A stretch of 64,000 nucleotides of DNA from contig JANXCX010000006.1 of NCBI GenBank assembly GCA_025059535.1, positions 119,072 through 183,071 of the forward strand, read 5' to 3'. This stretch comes from Bacteroidia bacterium. GTDB taxonomy: Bacteria; Bacteroidota; Bacteroidia; SpSt-205. The notes beneath the pieces are model-generated. The model saw only the letters and a list, made by a program, of their open reading frames with translations, made no database searches and was not told the origin of the DNA. The position numbers and the translations under genes are program-made. The stretch's first letter is position 1; the number at the start of each line of letters is the position of its first letter. Shown one piece after another: positions 1-9,054 of the stretch.

Positions 1-480
1 ATCCTCTCCCCCATACGCCTATATGGTAAAATGCACCGTTTCATCCCCATTTACGCCAAGTGGGAAGGTGGCAAAATCACTGAAATACCTGTTAGCTACC
101 AGCCTCGCAAATACGGCAAAAGCCATTACAGCCTCGCCCGCGTGATCTCCGTGCTGCTAGATCTTATCCTAATCATCTTCTTGGACCGCTATCTTCAGCG
201 GCCTATGCATTTTTTCGGCGGTATAGGGCTTCTGGCCATATTAGGGGGGATAGGCTCTTTCTTCCTTGCCCTGTATTACAAGCTAACCCATCAAAAAGAT
301 TTCGTTCAGACGCCCTTACCTATTTTTACGGCGCTCTTCATTAGCATTGGGGTAGTCCTGCTTCTTATAGGGATACTTGGGGAGCTGCTCATGCGGATTT
401 ACTATGAAGCCACTGGAAGGCCCGTGGTGCAAATTCGCGAGCGAGTCAACTTTTCCGATAGTATGCCTGTCTCCGTGTAA
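1..480 (+). CDS. Polyprenol-phosphate glycosyltransferase (GT2, GtrB/DPM1 type), C-terminal part
   Basis: The reading frame is open at the left edge, so the N-terminal catalytic domain lies outside the window. The ATG at 31 is internal: the codons before it give LYGK, and the block LYGKMHRFIP followed by ITEIPVSYQPRKYGKSHYS is the conserved end of the catalytic domain in family 2 glycosyltransferases that act on undecaprenyl phosphate. Three hydrophobic stretches follow (roughly at 150-210, 220-280 and 320-390 nt), as expected for the membrane anchor of GtrB-like enzymes. These proteins move a sugar from a nucleotide donor to a lipid carrier at the cytoplasmic membrane for surface glycan synthesis. 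The stop is 3 nt before asnB, so the two genes are probably co-transcribed. The sugar is unknown. Confidence 0.85.
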   Translation: MLSPIRLYGKMHRFIPIYAKWEGGKITEIPVSYQPRKYGKSHYSLARVISVLLDLILIIFLDRYLQRPMHFFGGIGLLAILGGIGSFFLALYYKLTHQKDFVQTPLPIFTALFISIGVVLLLIGILGELLMRIYYEATGRPVVQIRERVNFSDSMPVSV

Positions 481-483
481 AGC

Positions 484-2352
484 ATGTGCGGCCTAGCGGG
501 CTTCTGGGGGGAAGGCGGCGAAAGCGTAGGCTGGAAGATGATTCAGACCCTCCGCCACCGTGGACCCGACTATCAGGGCGTTTGGCAAGAAGGGAAAGCT
601 GTCCTGGCCCATGCCCGCCTGAGCATCTTAGATTTAGACCCGCGCAGCCACCAGCCCTTCTTCTCGGCTGATGGACGCTATGCCATAGTCTTCAATGGTG
701 AGATTTATAACTTCCAAGAACTCCGAGCCAATTTGGAAAAAATCGGCTATACCTTCCGAACAACCTCCGATACCGAAGTACTTCTTTATGCATACATAGC
801 TTGGGGTGAAGGCTGTCTGAGCGTCCTGCGGGGCATGTTTGCCTTTGCGATTTATGATCGGCTTACCAAGCGCTTCTTTCTGGCTCGGGATCGCATGGGC
901 AAAAAGCCCCTCTACTACACGCTCCAGCCGGGGCTTTTCGCCTTTGCCTCTGAACTCAAAGCCCTTTGGGCACATCCTACTATTCCGCGGCGGCTCTCGC
1001 CTACTGCGCTGCACGCCTACCTTGTGCTGGATTATGTACCCTCGCCGCTTTCAATTAGTGAGGGGATTTACAAGCTAGAAGGTGGCCATTACCTTATCGT
1101 AGAAGGTGATCGGCTTATAGCCCATCAGCGCTATTGGGAGCCGCCTTTCCCTCAGCCTACCGCTCCTCCCTTACCGGAGGCCCTGAAGCACTTGGATGAA
1201 CTCTTAGCGGAAGCTACCCGCTTGCGTCTAATCGCCGATGTGCCCGTGGGCATTTTCCTCAGCGGAGGCATAGATAGCTCTACCGTAGCTTGGTATGCTC
1301 AGCAGCACAGCGAGACGCCTATTCTTAGCTTCTCCATAAGCTTTGCCGAAGACTCCTACGATGAAAGCCCCTACGCCGAAAAGGTAGCACGCTGGCTAGG
1401 CACCGATCACCATACGGCGCAGCTCTCAGCCCAAAAAGCCTTAGAACTAGTGGAAGAGGTTTTTCCTCAGTTAGATGAGCCCTTTGCGGATGCTTCTATC
1501 TTGCCTACCTATTTTCTTTCGCAATTTGCCCGGCAGCGCGTCATCGTGGCTTTAGGGGGTGATGGCGGCGATGAACTTCAGGCGGGCTATCCTACCTTTT
1601 TCGCCGACCGGTATACGCCACTCTTTGCCTGGCTACCTCGTCCCTTCCTTCAAGCTGGGCTATGGTTAGCCGAGCGTCTCCTCCCCTCCCGCGATGAGAA
1701 TATGGCCTTAGACTTCAAGGTACGCCAATTTCTGCGCGGCTTTACTGGTCCGGCCATAGAGCGCCATACACGCTGGATGGCTTCCTTCTTACCGGAGGAG
1801 CTTCCGAAGCTGCTTCAACCCGAGGTAGCCCATCAGGCCGAAAAAATCTTGGAGCACTGCCTAAAGCCTTACATAGCTCGCTTTCCTACCGACGCCAGCC
1901 TCTTTGGTCAAATCACCTACCTCTACTATAAGACCTACCTGCAGGACGACATCTTGGTAAAAGTGGATCGCGCCAGCATGTACAACGCCTTGGAGGTGCG
2001 GGCGCCGCTTCTAGATGTAAAGGTAGTAGAATTTCTCGCCAGCTTACCGCCTGCCTACCGCTTGCAGGGCCGCGAGGGTAAATTTCTTCTCAAAAAGCTT
2101 ATGCAGGGAAGGCTTCCACCCGAGATTCTACGCCGGCCAAAGAAAGGCTTCGGCGTGCCGCTGCCGCGCTGGCTACGCGAAGAGCTGCGCCGTCCTATTG
2201 AGGCTGAACTCTTAAGCCCTGATCCCTGGTTTCAGCCGCATCAGCTTAGGCGACTCTGGGAAGCCCACCAGAGCCGCAAGGTAAACTACCGGAAGCTCCT
2301 CTGGAATCTCTACACCTTCAAGCGGTTTGCGCGCACGTGGCGGCTGGATTAG
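484..2352 (+). CDS. asnB: Asparagine synthase (glutamine-hydrolysing)
   Basis: 622 aa, a usual length for AsnB. The N-terminal Ntn glutaminase domain begins with the catalytic Cys directly after the initiator Met (MCGLAGFWG), which fixes the start, and contains RHRGPD, ARLSILD, FNGEIYNF and SDTEVLLYAY. The synthetase domain has the PP-loop LSGGIDSS near residue 260 and the block DDILVKVDRASM near residue 490. It uses ATP and glutamine to amidate aspartate. The family also includes amidotransferases of surface-sugar clusters, and the neighbouring lipid-linked glycosyltransferase makes such a role possible, but the protein looks like a complete standard AsnB. No Shine-Dalgarno-like sequence precedes the start. 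The last 35 nt overlap the convergent dapF. Confidence 0.93.
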   Translation: MCGLAGFWGEGGESVGWKMIQTLRHRGPDYQGVWQEGKAVLAHARLSILDLDPRSHQPFFSADGRYAIVFNGEIYNFQELRANLEKIGYTFRTTSDTEVLLYAYIAWGEGCLSVLRGMFAFAIYDRLTKRFFLARDRMGKKPLYYTLQPGLFAFASELKALWAHPTIPRRLSPTALHAYLVLDYVPSPLSISEGIYKLEGGHYLIVEGDRLIAHQRYWEPPFPQPTAPPLPEALKHLDELLAEATRLRLIADVPVGIFLSGGIDSSTVAWYAQQHSETPILSFSISFAEDSYDESPYAEKVARWLGTDHHTAQLSAQKALELVEEVFPQLDEPFADASILPTYFLSQFARQRVIVALGGDGGDELQAGYPTFFADRYTPLFAWLPRPFLQAGLWLAERLLPSRDENMALDFKVRQFLRGFTGPAIERHTRWMASFLPEELPKLLQPEVAHQAEKILEHCLKPYIARFPTDASLFGQITYLYYKTYLQDDILVKVDRASMYNALEVRAPLLDVKVVEFLASLPPAYRLQGREGKFLLKKLMQGRLPPEILRRPKKGFGVPLPRWLREELRRPIEAELLSPDPWFQPHQLRRLWEAHQSRKVNYRKLLWNLYTFKRFARTWRLD

Positions 2353-3103
2353 GGGACAAAGGGGCTATCCATTCACCCCAAAAAACCTCGCACACCTCCC
2401 CGATAAGCCAGAACTTGGACCCCTCCTTTTCTACGCGTAGGGTACCGCCAGCAGTGCAAATTTCTAAGGTTGGCGCCCCTATGAGGGCACTTAGGGCGAC
2501 GCAGGCGGTACCGCAGCTAAGGGTTTCTGCCTCTACACCCCGTTCGTAGGTGCGCAGGTGCCAGCGCCCCTCCACCTGCTGAAAGAAGCTCACATTTACG
2601 CCCTTAGGGTCATAGCGCGTATCCCAACGAAGGGGCGGGGCTTTTTCGGCCACGGGAAAAGCCGCCAAATCCTCCTCCACCTCTATGAGCAGGTGAGGGG
2701 AACCTGTATCTACAAACCACTGGTTTTTGGCTACGGCTTGGGGGCTGCGGCGCAAGCTTAGCGAAATGGCTACGAGGGGCGGCTCTATCCCTAAAATATG
2801 CCCTTCGTGAAGCCCATCGGCAGCCTCAAGGTGGGCGTGCTCATAGCCCCACTGGGTATAGCCCAGCCAGAGAGCGGCCCGCGCACCATTTCCGCAGAAG
2901 CTACCCACTGCGCCATCGGCGTTCCAGTAATCCAGACGTAGCTTACCTTCGCCTTCTGGGCGTACCGCTATAATACCGTCTGCCCCTATACCCGTGCGCC
3001 GCTGACACAGGATACGCCGCTGACCCACCGTAAGCGCCTCCGCCTGCCCCGCCTCTAAAGCAATAAAATCATTGCCCGTAGCGTGTAGTTTCCTGAATCG
3101 CAT
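2318..3103 (-). CDS. dapF: Diaminopimelate epimerase
   Basis: 261 aa. It converts LL- to meso-diaminopimelate for lysine and peptidoglycan synthesis. The N-terminus [13 protein letters not shown] is the family signature and supports the ATG. Both catalytic cysteines are present: one in FCGNGARAA (about residue 70) and one in LSCGTACVA (about residue 197). It is the last gene of a tsf-pyrH-mscS-dapF run and its start lies 35 nt inside the end of the mscS gene, so translational coupling is likely. Its 3' end also overlaps convergent asnB by 35 nt. Confidence 0.95.
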   Translation of the reverse strand: MRFRKLHATGNDFIALEAGQAEALTVGQRRILCQRRTGIGADGIIAVRPEGEGKLRLDYWNADGAVGSFCGNGARAALWLGYTQWGYEHAHLEAADGLHEGHILGIEPPLVAISLSLRRSPQAVAKNQWFVDTGSPHLLIEVEEDLAAFPVAEKAPPLRWDTRYDPKGVNVSFFQQVEGRWHLRTYERGVEAETLSCGTACVALSALIGAPTLEICTAGGTLRVEKEGSKFWLIGEVCEVFWGEWIAPLSPNPAATCAQTA

Positions 3104-4226
3104 GGCCGATGCGCGGAAAGCTTTCTATATGCAGCGTGCGGGTCGGAAAGGCAAACCCCGTATAAGGCTCATGGGCTCGCACCGTACGTAAAATCACCCA
3201 GGCCACCCGCTCTTGCAATTGGAGCACCGTAAGAGGCAAATCAGCCCCAGCCTCCTTGTAGTCCAGCTGCACAAAAACGATCACCGTAACCTCTAAAGCC
3301 GAATCTTGAAAGTTTGTAAATAAAACCGTCGGAGGCCGGCTGAGAAAAGGAAGCTTTTCTAAGTTAAGGCGCAACTCCTGTATAAGCCGCTCCAGAACGT
3401 CGGTAGGAGTACTGTAGAGCAAACCTAGCCGAAACATGAGGCGGCGCTCAGAAGCTTGGGAGAGATTTTCTAGCGGGCTATCGGCCAGCTTTTTATTTGG
3501 GATGACAAGCAGCAGGTTATCCAGAGTTCGGATGTGCGTAGAGCGCAGCCCAATCTTTTCCACGGTGCCCGTGGTATTGGCATCCAGGCGTATAAGGTCG
3601 CCTAGCTTGAAGGGGCGGTCTGAGAAGATAACTATGGCACTGATAAAGTGCTGGAGCGTTTCTTGGGCCGCTAAAGCCACGGCAAGTCCCCCTAAGCCCA
3701 AAGTCGTAAAAAAGGGCGCTACATTGAGCTTGAGGGTGTGCTCAAGTATGAGAAAGCCCACCAGCAGAAAAAGGATAATACGGCCTATGGTGAAGAGCGG
3801 GTGGACCAGCTGGAGTTTGTAGGGCTCGCCACTTTGGCGGTATTGGGCGGCAAGGATCGTTTGGGCTACCGCCAATAGGCGGCTACCCACTAGCGCTAAG
3901 GCTAGCAGCGTAAGCGCTTGGAAGACCTGCTGAATCCATTGAACAACTTTGGGGGAGAGATTGAGAAAGTGCAGGATGTGGGCACTCCCATATGCTGCCA
4001 GAAGGAAAAGAGGGAAGAGCCAGGCGGGCCGCATAAGGCGGTGAAGATCTTCGGCGCTGATGTTGGCTTGTGCTTTGCCCAAGGCTAAGTGGAGCAGGTG
4101 GCTGAGAAAGCGGGCTACGAGCCGAGCCACCGCGTAGCCTGCCGTGAAGATAAGAATTACTATTACCCACCGCCCTACGGGAATGCCGTGCCAGTGGGTC
4201 TCCCACAGCCATTCCCACCACCTCAT
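3069..4226 (-). CDS. MscS-family mechanosensitive channel
   Basis: 385 aa. There are about five hydrophobic segments in the first 200 residues, followed by the pore helix and beta-domain signature of Msc[19 protein letters not shown] near residue 180, then [12 protein letters not shown] and [16 protein letters not shown]. The product should be an inner-membrane channel that opens under osmotic down-shock. It has extra N-terminal membrane helices compared with E. coli MscS, as in many YbdG/YnaI-like members. The start overlaps the pyrH stop by 4 nt and the end overlaps dapF by 35 nt, so it sits inside a translation/cell-wall operon. Confidence 0.9.
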   Translation of the reverse strand: MRWWEWLWETHWHGIPVGRWVIVILIFTAGYAVARLVARFLSHLLHLALGKAQANISAEDLHRLMRPAWLFPLFLLAAYGSAHILHFLNLSPKVVQWIQQVFQALTLLALALVGSRLLAVAQTILAAQYRQSGEPYKLQLVHPLFTIGRIILFLLVGFLILEHTLKLNVAPFFTTLGLGGLAVALAAQETLQHFISAIVIFSDRPFKLGDLIRLDANTTGTVEKIGLRSTHIRTLDNLLLVIPNKKLADSPLENLSQASERRLMFRLGLLYSTPTDVLERLIQELRLNLEKLPFLSRPPTVLFTNFQDSALEVTVIVFVQLDYKEAGADLPLTVLQLQERVAWVILRTVRAHEPYTGFAFPTRTLHIESFPRIGHAIQETTRYGQ

Positions 4227-4939
4227 ACCTCACTACTTACCAAAGTGCCTACCGGCTCCCCAGATAGGATTCGGTAGAGGGCGCCAGGCTGATTGATGTT
4301 GAATACCACTACGGGCAGGCGATGCTCCTGAGACAGCGTAAATGCCGTAAGGTCCATCACCTCCAGCCGTCTTTCTAAGGCTTCCTTATAGGAAATATGC
4401 GTGAGACGCTGAGCCTGCGTGTTTTTTTCTGGGTCAGAGGTGTAAATCCCATCTACGCGCGTACCTTTAAGAAGGACTTCGGCGCCAATCTCAATTGCCC
4501 GCAGCGTAGCCGCCGTATCCGTGGTAAAGAAAGGATTTCCTGTACCCGCCGCAAAGATTACTACGCGCCCCTTTTCCAGATGCCGAATGGCCCGCCGCCG
4601 TATAAAAGGCTCACAAATGCGCTGCATCTCTATAGCCGACTGCACGCGCGTAGGAATCCCCACCTGCTCTAGCGCATTCTGAAGCGCTAAGGCGTTAATC
4701 ACCGTAGCCAGCATGCCCATATAATGGGCTTGCGCCTCGTCAAGCCCCTGCTCCTTGCCCTCTATGCCGCGGAAAATATTCCCGCCTCCGATTACTATAG
4801 CCATTTGCACCCCTGCCTGCACTACAGCGGCAATTTCTTCTGCATAATATCGCAGCTGCTGGGCATCTATGCCGTAGCCTTTTCGGCCTAGGAGGGCCTC
4901 CCCACTTAGCTTGAGCAGAACTCGCCGATAGCGCATCAT
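4223..4939 (-). CDS. pyrH: UMP kinase
   Basis: 238 aa, the standard size of bacterial hexameric UMP kinase of the amino-acid-kinase fold. The N-terminal [11 protein letters not shown], the glycine-rich [10 protein letters not shown] and the C-terminal [14 protein letters not shown] block are all present. It phosphorylates UMP to UDP for RNA and sugar-nucleotide synthesis. The start overlaps the stop of tsf by 4 nt; a second Met directly after it is the other possible start. The tsf-pyrH order is the common bacterial one, but rpsB is not next to them here. Confidence 0.96.
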   Translation of the reverse strand: MMRYRRVLLKLSGEALLGRKGYGIDAQQLRYYAEEIAAVVQAGVQMAIVIGGGNIFRGIEGKEQGLDEAQAHYMGMLATVINALALQNALEQVGIPTRVQSAIEMQRICEPFIRRRAIRHLEKGRVVIFAAGTGNPFFTTDTAATLRAIEIGAEVLLKGTRVDGIYTSDPEKNTQAQRLTHISYKEALERRLEVMDLTAFTLSQEHRLPVVVFNINQPGALYRILSGEPVGTLVSSEV

Positions 4940-5778
4940 TTGCCCCCTACCTGAAAGCGCACAAAGCCGGCTATGCCCAGCTTAGGTGAAACCGACTTCA
5001 GATATTGCTCAACCGTCTTCTGCGAGTCCTGAAAGTACTCCTGCTCCAGGAGCACGACCTCTTTGAAGAACTTTTCCAGCTTACCCGTAGCAATCTTTTC
5101 TAGTACGGCCTCGGGCTTACCTTCCGCACGAGCCTGCGCACGGGCAATCTCTTTTTCTTTCTCTATCAGTTCTATAGGAACTGAGAGGCGGTCTATGCTG
5201 ACTGGCCGCAGGGCGGCGATCTGCATGGCGATATTCTGTCCTACTTCGTGAAGCTTTTCGGGCGGGACTTCGGCAGTACCCTTGAGGGCCACTAATACCC
5301 CAATCCGTCCACCCAAATGGATGTAAGCCGTTACATACTCACCCTCCAGCCGAGCCCAGCGGGCGATTTCTATTTTTTCGCCTATGCGGCTTACCAGCTG
5401 GGCGAGGTGCTCCGAGACCGGAAAGCCATCCCAGGTAAGTCCAAGTAGCTCCTCTAAGGCTTTCACCCGCTGAGCCAGCGCAAGCTCCACAAGGGTCTTT
5501 CCAAAAGTCCGAAAGGCCTCATTTTTCGCTACGAAATCGGTTTCACAGGCCAGCAGCAGGAGATGGCCTTCGGTAGGGGAGGTAGCGGCGAATACAGCGC
5601 CTTCGTTCGCGTCGCGCGCCTGGCGCGCCGCAACCATCTTATGGCCCTTCTTACGAAGGATTTCTATGGCCTTGTCAAAATCGCCCTCCGCTTCCTCTAA
5701 GGCTTTTTTGCAGTCCATGATACCTGCGCCGGTAGTTTCGCGCAGTTTTTTCACCTGTTCGGCCGTAACGGGCGGCAT
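4936..5778 (-). CDS. tsf: Translation elongation factor Ts
   Basis: 280 aa. EF-Ts recycles EF-Tu by nucleotide exchange. The N-terminal UBA-like region [21 protein letters not shown] and the core motif [11 protein letters not shown] (about residue 80) are diagnostic. A -7 element TAACTTTG ends 4 nt before the ATG, so tsf starts its own transcript, which continues into pyrH, the mscS gene and dapF. rpsB, the usual partner upstream, is absent; thiE lies upstream instead. Confidence 0.96.
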   Translation of the reverse strand: MPPVTAEQVKKLRETTGAGIMDCKKALEEAEGDFDKAIEILRKKGHKMVAARQARDANEGAVFAATSPTEGHLLLLACETDFVAKNEAFRTFGKTLVELALAQRVKALEELLGLTWDGFPVSEHLAQLVSRIGEKIEIARWARLEGEYVTAYIHLGGRIGVLVALKGTAEVPPEKLHEVGQNIAMQIAALRPVSIDRLSVPIELIEKEKEIARAQARAEGKPEAVLEKIATGKLEKFFKEVVLLEQEYFQDSQKTVEQYLKSVSPKLGIAGFVRFQVGGK

Positions 5779-5782
5779 GCGG

Positions 5783-5790
5783 CAAAGTTA
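5783..5790 (-). promoter_or_regulatory. -7 element of tsf promoter
   Basis: TAACTTTG on the minus strand, 4 nt before the ATG. It matches the Bacteroidota consensus TAnnTTTG and predicts a leaderless or nearly leaderless mRNA. Confidence 0.75.
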
Positions 5791-5810
5791 GCCTTTTAGG
5801 GCCGCTTTAC

Positions 5811-6449
5811 TTACCGCTCGCCTTCTGGCAGTAGGGCTAAGAGCGCTCGCGCCACCTCCATAGGCTGAGCCGCCGCACAAAAAGCCGAAAGTACAGCTAC
5901 CCCATGCAGCTTCGGTATATTTTCCCAAAGCAGCTTTGCCCGTTCTGGTGTGATGCCCCCTATCGCAATCACCGGATGATTAATGGCTTCCACGAATCGC
6001 CGCAGCCCCTCTAGGCCCAGCGGCTCGTAAGGAAGAGACTTGGAATTTGTAGGAAAGACCGGCCCAACCCCTACGTAAGCTAAGGGAAGGTGCCGAATGG
6101 TCTGGTAATACTCCAAAGTATGGACCGTAGCTCCTATCAGCGTAAAGGCCGGAAGCTGGCGCATCGCCTCTGCAATCGGCATATCCGTCTCCCCCAAATG
6201 AACCCCCGTAGCGCCTACTTCAGCGGCTAAAGCCACATGGTCATTTATGATAAGCTGAACCTGATGCTTGCGCGCAAGGGCAGCTATCGCCTGCAGTTCG
6301 GCGAAATGCTTCTCCCGCACAAACTCCTTTTGGCGGTACTGAAGCGTAACGATACCCGCCTCTATGGCCATTCGGGCCAGCTCTAAATGGGAATGCCGCT
6401 CTTGTATCGTTGTATCGGTAATAATATGAATTCGTCCTATCCGCAGCAT
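5811..6449 (-). CDS. thiE: Thiamine-phosphate synthase
   Basis: 212 aa, a TIM-barrel enzyme that joins HMP-pyrophosphate and thiazole phosphate to give thiamine monophosphate. Family motifs seen are INDHVALA, VHLGETDMP, YVGVGPVFPTNSK and AIGGITPE. It follows the CBS gene after 3 nt, so it is translated from the long operon that starts at the redoxin gene. No other thi gene is in the window and no TPP riboswitch could be placed in front of it. A TenI-like regulatory homologue is an alternative, but the GPVFPTNSK block suits ThiE. Confidence 0.88.
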   Translation of the reverse strand: MLRIGRIHIITDTTIQERHSHLELARMAIEAGIVTLQYRQKEFVREKHFAELQAIAALARKHQVQLIINDHVALAAEVGATGVHLGETDMPIAEAMRQLPAFTLIGATVHTLEYYQTIRHLPLAYVGVGPVFPTNSKSLPYEPLGLEGLRRFVEAINHPVIAIGGITPERAKLLWENIPKLHGVAVLSAFCAAAQPMEVARALLALLPEGER

Positions 6450-6452
6450 AGC

Positions 6453-7133
6453 TCAGAGATTGAGGTAGCGTAGAAGGGCCTGCAGCTGGTCGCGCGCATG
6501 CTTCTCCATTAGAAGGTCGCCATGTATCGCTACTACCTTATAGCCGCGGCGCTCCAAAAGCTCCAAGGCTCGCGTGAGGTAAATCGTATTCACCTTAAGG
6601 ACGATAAAGATTTTTTGATAATCACCCGTAGGCGAAAGGAGATAGGCTGAAAGAATGCGAATCTCTTCTCCTTCTAATATGCGCGCAATTTCCGCCAGAC
6701 TGTAGTCGCGCAGATAGGTCTCTAAAATCAGCACGGTGCCGGGTTCCCGCACCGCCGCGATACGGCTCCACCACTGCACCAGCCCCCCAGCGGTAATAAG
6801 CCCTAAGTACCTTCCCTCCTCATCCTGTATCGGAATAGCAAGGGTCTTGTAGCTTTCCATATATTGGAGAGCATCGTAAATGGTAGCATAAGGCAGCAGA
6901 GGGGGCACAGAGGCCAGCGGAAGGTCTCCTACGGAAGTATCAGGGGAAGCCCCGCCTAAGGCCTTTCTAGAGAGCAGGCCAAGGTATTTGCCCTCCGCCG
7001 AAACCACGGGTAGGTGACTTAAGTGCGGGTAGCGCCGAAAAAGCTGACGGGCCGAGCGGACAGAAGCCTGCGACGACACGAACGCCTGCGGATAGCGCCG
7101 AAGCGGCAGCACCGCAAGGGAAGGCCGCTTCAT
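6453..7133 (-). CDS. CBS-domain protein with ACT-like C-terminus (AcuB type)
   Basis: 226 aa. Residues 15 to about 125 form two CBS motifs (PVVSAEGKYLGLLSRKAL and IPIQDEEGRYLGLITAGGL), a module that binds adenine nucleotides. The remaining 100 residues (TVLILETYLRDYSLAEIAR and after) look like the ACT-like tail common in Bacteroidota AcuB-type proteins. Probably a soluble sensor of energy state or nucleotide ligand; the target is unknown. The start overlaps the hydrolase stop by 4 nt and the end is 3 nt from thiE. Confidence 0.75.
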   Translation of the reverse strand: MKRPSLAVLPLRRYPQAFVSSQASVRSARQLFRRYPHLSHLPVVSAEGKYLGLLSRKALGGASPDTSVGDLPLASVPPLLPYATIYDALQYMESYKTLAIPIQDEEGRYLGLITAGGLVQWWSRIAAVREPGTVLILETYLRDYSLAEIARILEGEEIRILSAYLLSPTGDYQKIFIVLKVNTIYLTRALELLERRGYKVVAIHGDLLMEKHARDQLQALLRYLNL

Positions 7134-7933
7134 AAACCATGCTTTTTTAGAAAGTCCTGAAGGTAGGCATGGAATATTTCAGGCTGCTCCATCATGGGCG
7201 CATGACCGCACTCATCAATAAAGTAAAGCTCACTTTTAGGCAAGAGGTGGAGGAAGCCATAGGCTACGGCCGCAGGCGTAATACTATCGTTCGCCCCCCA
7301 AATCAGACAGGTAGGTACGGTGATTTCTTTGAGCCATGTCCCTACAAAGTCCCGCTGCGCATCGCGGGCGATTTTGAGGATACGCAGGGCTTTGTAGTTA
7401 TCATTTACCAGCGTATAGACCTCATCTACCAGCTCGGGGGTGGCCTGGCGGGGGTCATAGAAGGTGTAAGCCACTTTTTCCGCCACATAGGCCCGACTGC
7501 TGCGCCGAGGGAAAGTACTCCCCATGCTGTCCTCAAAAAGACCTGAGCTGCCCGTGAGCACGAGGGCCCGCACAGCCTGCGGATAGCGTCGCGCTATAAG
7601 TAAAGCGAGATGCCCACCTAAGGAATTACCTATCCAGACAGCGGGAGGAAGCCCCTCCCCTTGATAGAAATCCCACAAATAGTGCGTAAGCCCAGCCAAA
7701 GAAGGCTCTACGGGTGAATATTCATAAATCGGCAAAAGCGGGACAAAAATGGAATAGCGGTGGCCTAAGGCTTGGAGGGTGGTGTTCCAATTGCTGAGTG
7801 CCCCAAAAAGTCCATGCACAAGGATAATAGGAGAGCCTTCTGCCAGCCCGCCCCAAGCATATTTGTAGCGCTCACGTTCCACCTTCTGCCAAGTGAGCGC
7901 CGATTGAGTCAGGGTGGAGAGGGGCGAGGTCAT
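7130..7933 (-). CDS. Alpha/beta-hydrolase
   Basis: 267 aa with the complete fold: oxyanion-hole segment LVHGLFGALSNW, nucleophile elbow GNSLGG (Ser about residue 105), acid Asp in WGANDSITP and catalytic His in ECGHAPMMEQP. No signal peptide, so cytoplasmic. The substrate cannot be read from the sequence; small ester or C-C bond hydrolysis (MhpC-like) is typical for such sequences. It lies between the amidotransferase and the CBS gene with 6 nt and -4 nt spacing. Confidence 0.85.
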   Translation of the reverse strand: MTSPLSTLTQSALTWQKVERERYKYAWGGLAEGSPIILVHGLFGALSNWNTTLQALGHRYSIFVPLLPIYEYSPVEPSLAGLTHYLWDFYQGEGLPPAVWIGNSLGGHLALLIARRYPQAVRALVLTGSSGLFEDSMGSTFPRRSSRAYVAEKVAYTFYDPRQATPELVDEVYTLVNDNYKALRILKIARDAQRDFVGTWLKEITVPTCLIWGANDSITPAAVAYGFLHLLPKSELYFIDECGHAPMMEQPEIFHAYLQDFLKKHGL

Positions 7934-7939
7934 AAGAGC

Positions 7940-8545
7940 TCAAACATTTTTAGCCGATAAAGAGGCTACCAAATGCACCCAAGCCTGCATGAGCAGAGGC
8001 CCATGAGGTGTAAGAATAGAGTCGGGATGAAACTGAAGGCCCCAGATGGGATATTCCACATGGCGTACAGCCATACAGTGTCCCTCCTTGTCGCGCGCCA
8101 CTACCTCCAAACAAGAAGGCACAACGCTTGCATGAAGCGCATGATATACCCCTACGGGCAAGGGATTAGGCACATAGCGAAAAATACCTGCCCCATTGTG
8201 CAGGATGCGCTTCTGTAGGCCAAAGTAGGGGCGTTCCATAGGTTCTATCCGACCGCCAAAAACTTGCACAATGTACTGATGCCCTAGACAAATGCCCAAA
8301 AGCGGCACCGAGAGCGCCGGCGGGATAAGCGGCGGCAGTACCTCTACCAAGTAGGACGGATGGCCCGGCCCCGAACCTATCACTATGCCCGCCCAAGGAT
8401 AGCGATATACCTCAGCCGCCAAAATATTTTCCGCCTGCTCCACCGTCACCTCACATCCCGCCAGCGTAAGAAGCGCCACAATATTGTAGGTAAAAGAGTC
8501 GTGATTGTCTATAAGCAGTATGTGGGGGCGTCCGAAAGAGCTCAT
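7940..8545 (-). CDS. Aminodeoxychorismate/anthranilate synthase glutaminase subunit
   Basis: 201 aa class I glutamine amidotransferase of the PabA/TrpG type. The start of the fold ILLIDNHDSFTYNIV, the oxyanion strand GIVIGSGPGHP, the nucleophile Cys in LGICLGHQYIV and the His/Asp region GLQFHPDSILTP are all present. It supplies ammonia from glutamine to a chorismate-using partner for folate or tryptophan. No pabB or trpE lies nearby, so the choice between PabA and TrpG stays open. The start overlaps the redoxin stop by 4 nt. Confidence 0.88.
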   Translation of the reverse strand: MSSFGRPHILLIDNHDSFTYNIVALLTLAGCEVTVEQAENILAAEVYRYPWAGIVIGSGPGHPSYLVEVLPPLIPPALSVPLLGICLGHQYIVQVFGGRIEPMERPYFGLQKRILHNGAGIFRYVPNPLPVGVYHALHASVVPSCLEVVARDKEGHCMAVRHVEYPIWGLQFHPDSILTPHGPLLMQAWVHLVASLSAKNV

Positions 8546-9012
8546 AACCCTTTGAGCAGGGTAGCTACTGGTACCTCCTCGCGATGGATGTGTCGCAGCT
8601 TCCCGCTTTTGTCGTACACGTAGATGGTCGGAGCTACGCTATAACCGAAGAAGTTATCAAATTTGAAGTCTCTATCCCGCAGGAAGTAAGAATTGGGCAC
8701 GCCACTGAAGTACTTTTCCTGAAAGTTGCGTATCGCTTCAGCGGTCTCCGTAGAAACCCATATAATCTGGATGCCCCGAAGCTGGGAAAGGCCGGCTTTG
8801 AGGAGTTCGGCCTGTTTCTGGCAGTGATCGCAGTAAGGATCAAAGAAGATGACTATGCGGCCGCGCTCGGCCGGCGCAAGCTCAGCATCCGTAAAGGGTT
8901 TGCCATCAAGCGTATAAAGAAGGAACCGCGGAAACTGCTGGGCCGGCGGATACCGATCCGGCTGGGCATAAACCGCCAAACAAAAGCCCAAAGGAAGGGT
9001 TAGGCTACGCAT
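8542..9012 (-). CDS. Exported thioredoxin-fold protein (TlpA/redoxin-like)
   Basis: 156 aa. A cleavable signal peptide is likely (MRSLTLPLGFCLAVYA, then Q). The thioredoxin-fold core has a CDHC redox pair in FFDPYCDHCQKQ (about residue 57), and the cis-Pro region SVAPTIYVYDKSGK. It should act in the periplasm as a disulfide reductase or thiol carrier. It is the first gene of the operon leading to thiE and has its own -7 element 4 nt before the ATG. Confidence 0.8.
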   Translation of the reverse strand: MRSLTLPLGFCLAVYAQPDRYPPAQQFPRFLLYTLDGKPFTDAELAPAERGRIVIFFDPYCDHCQKQAELLKAGLSQLRGIQIIWVSTETAEAIRNFQEKYFSGVPNSYFLRDRDFKFDNFFGYSVAPTIYVYDKSGKLRHIHREEVPVATLLKGL

Positions 9013-9016
9013 ATTC

Positions 9017-9024
9017 CAAATGTA
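9017..9024 (-). promoter_or_regulatory. -7 element of the redoxin operon
   Basis: TACATTTG on the minus strand ends 4 nt before the ATG of the redoxin gene. It faces away from the promoter at 9043. Confidence 0.7.
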
Positions 9025-9042
9025 AGCAAAAATTGGGCTGCT

Positions 9043-9050
9043 TACTTTTG
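9043..9050 (+). promoter_or_regulatory. -7 element of the Na+-symporter operon
   Basis: TACTTTTG ends 4 nt before the GTG start of the symporter gene. The two divergent -7 elements at this locus are only 18 nt apart. Confidence 0.7.
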
Positions 9051-9054
9051 TGCG

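Noticed and set aside
6450..7140. TPP riboswitch upstream of thiE
   Set aside because: thiE follows the CBS gene after 3 nt inside an operon; there is no leader that could hold a riboswitch.
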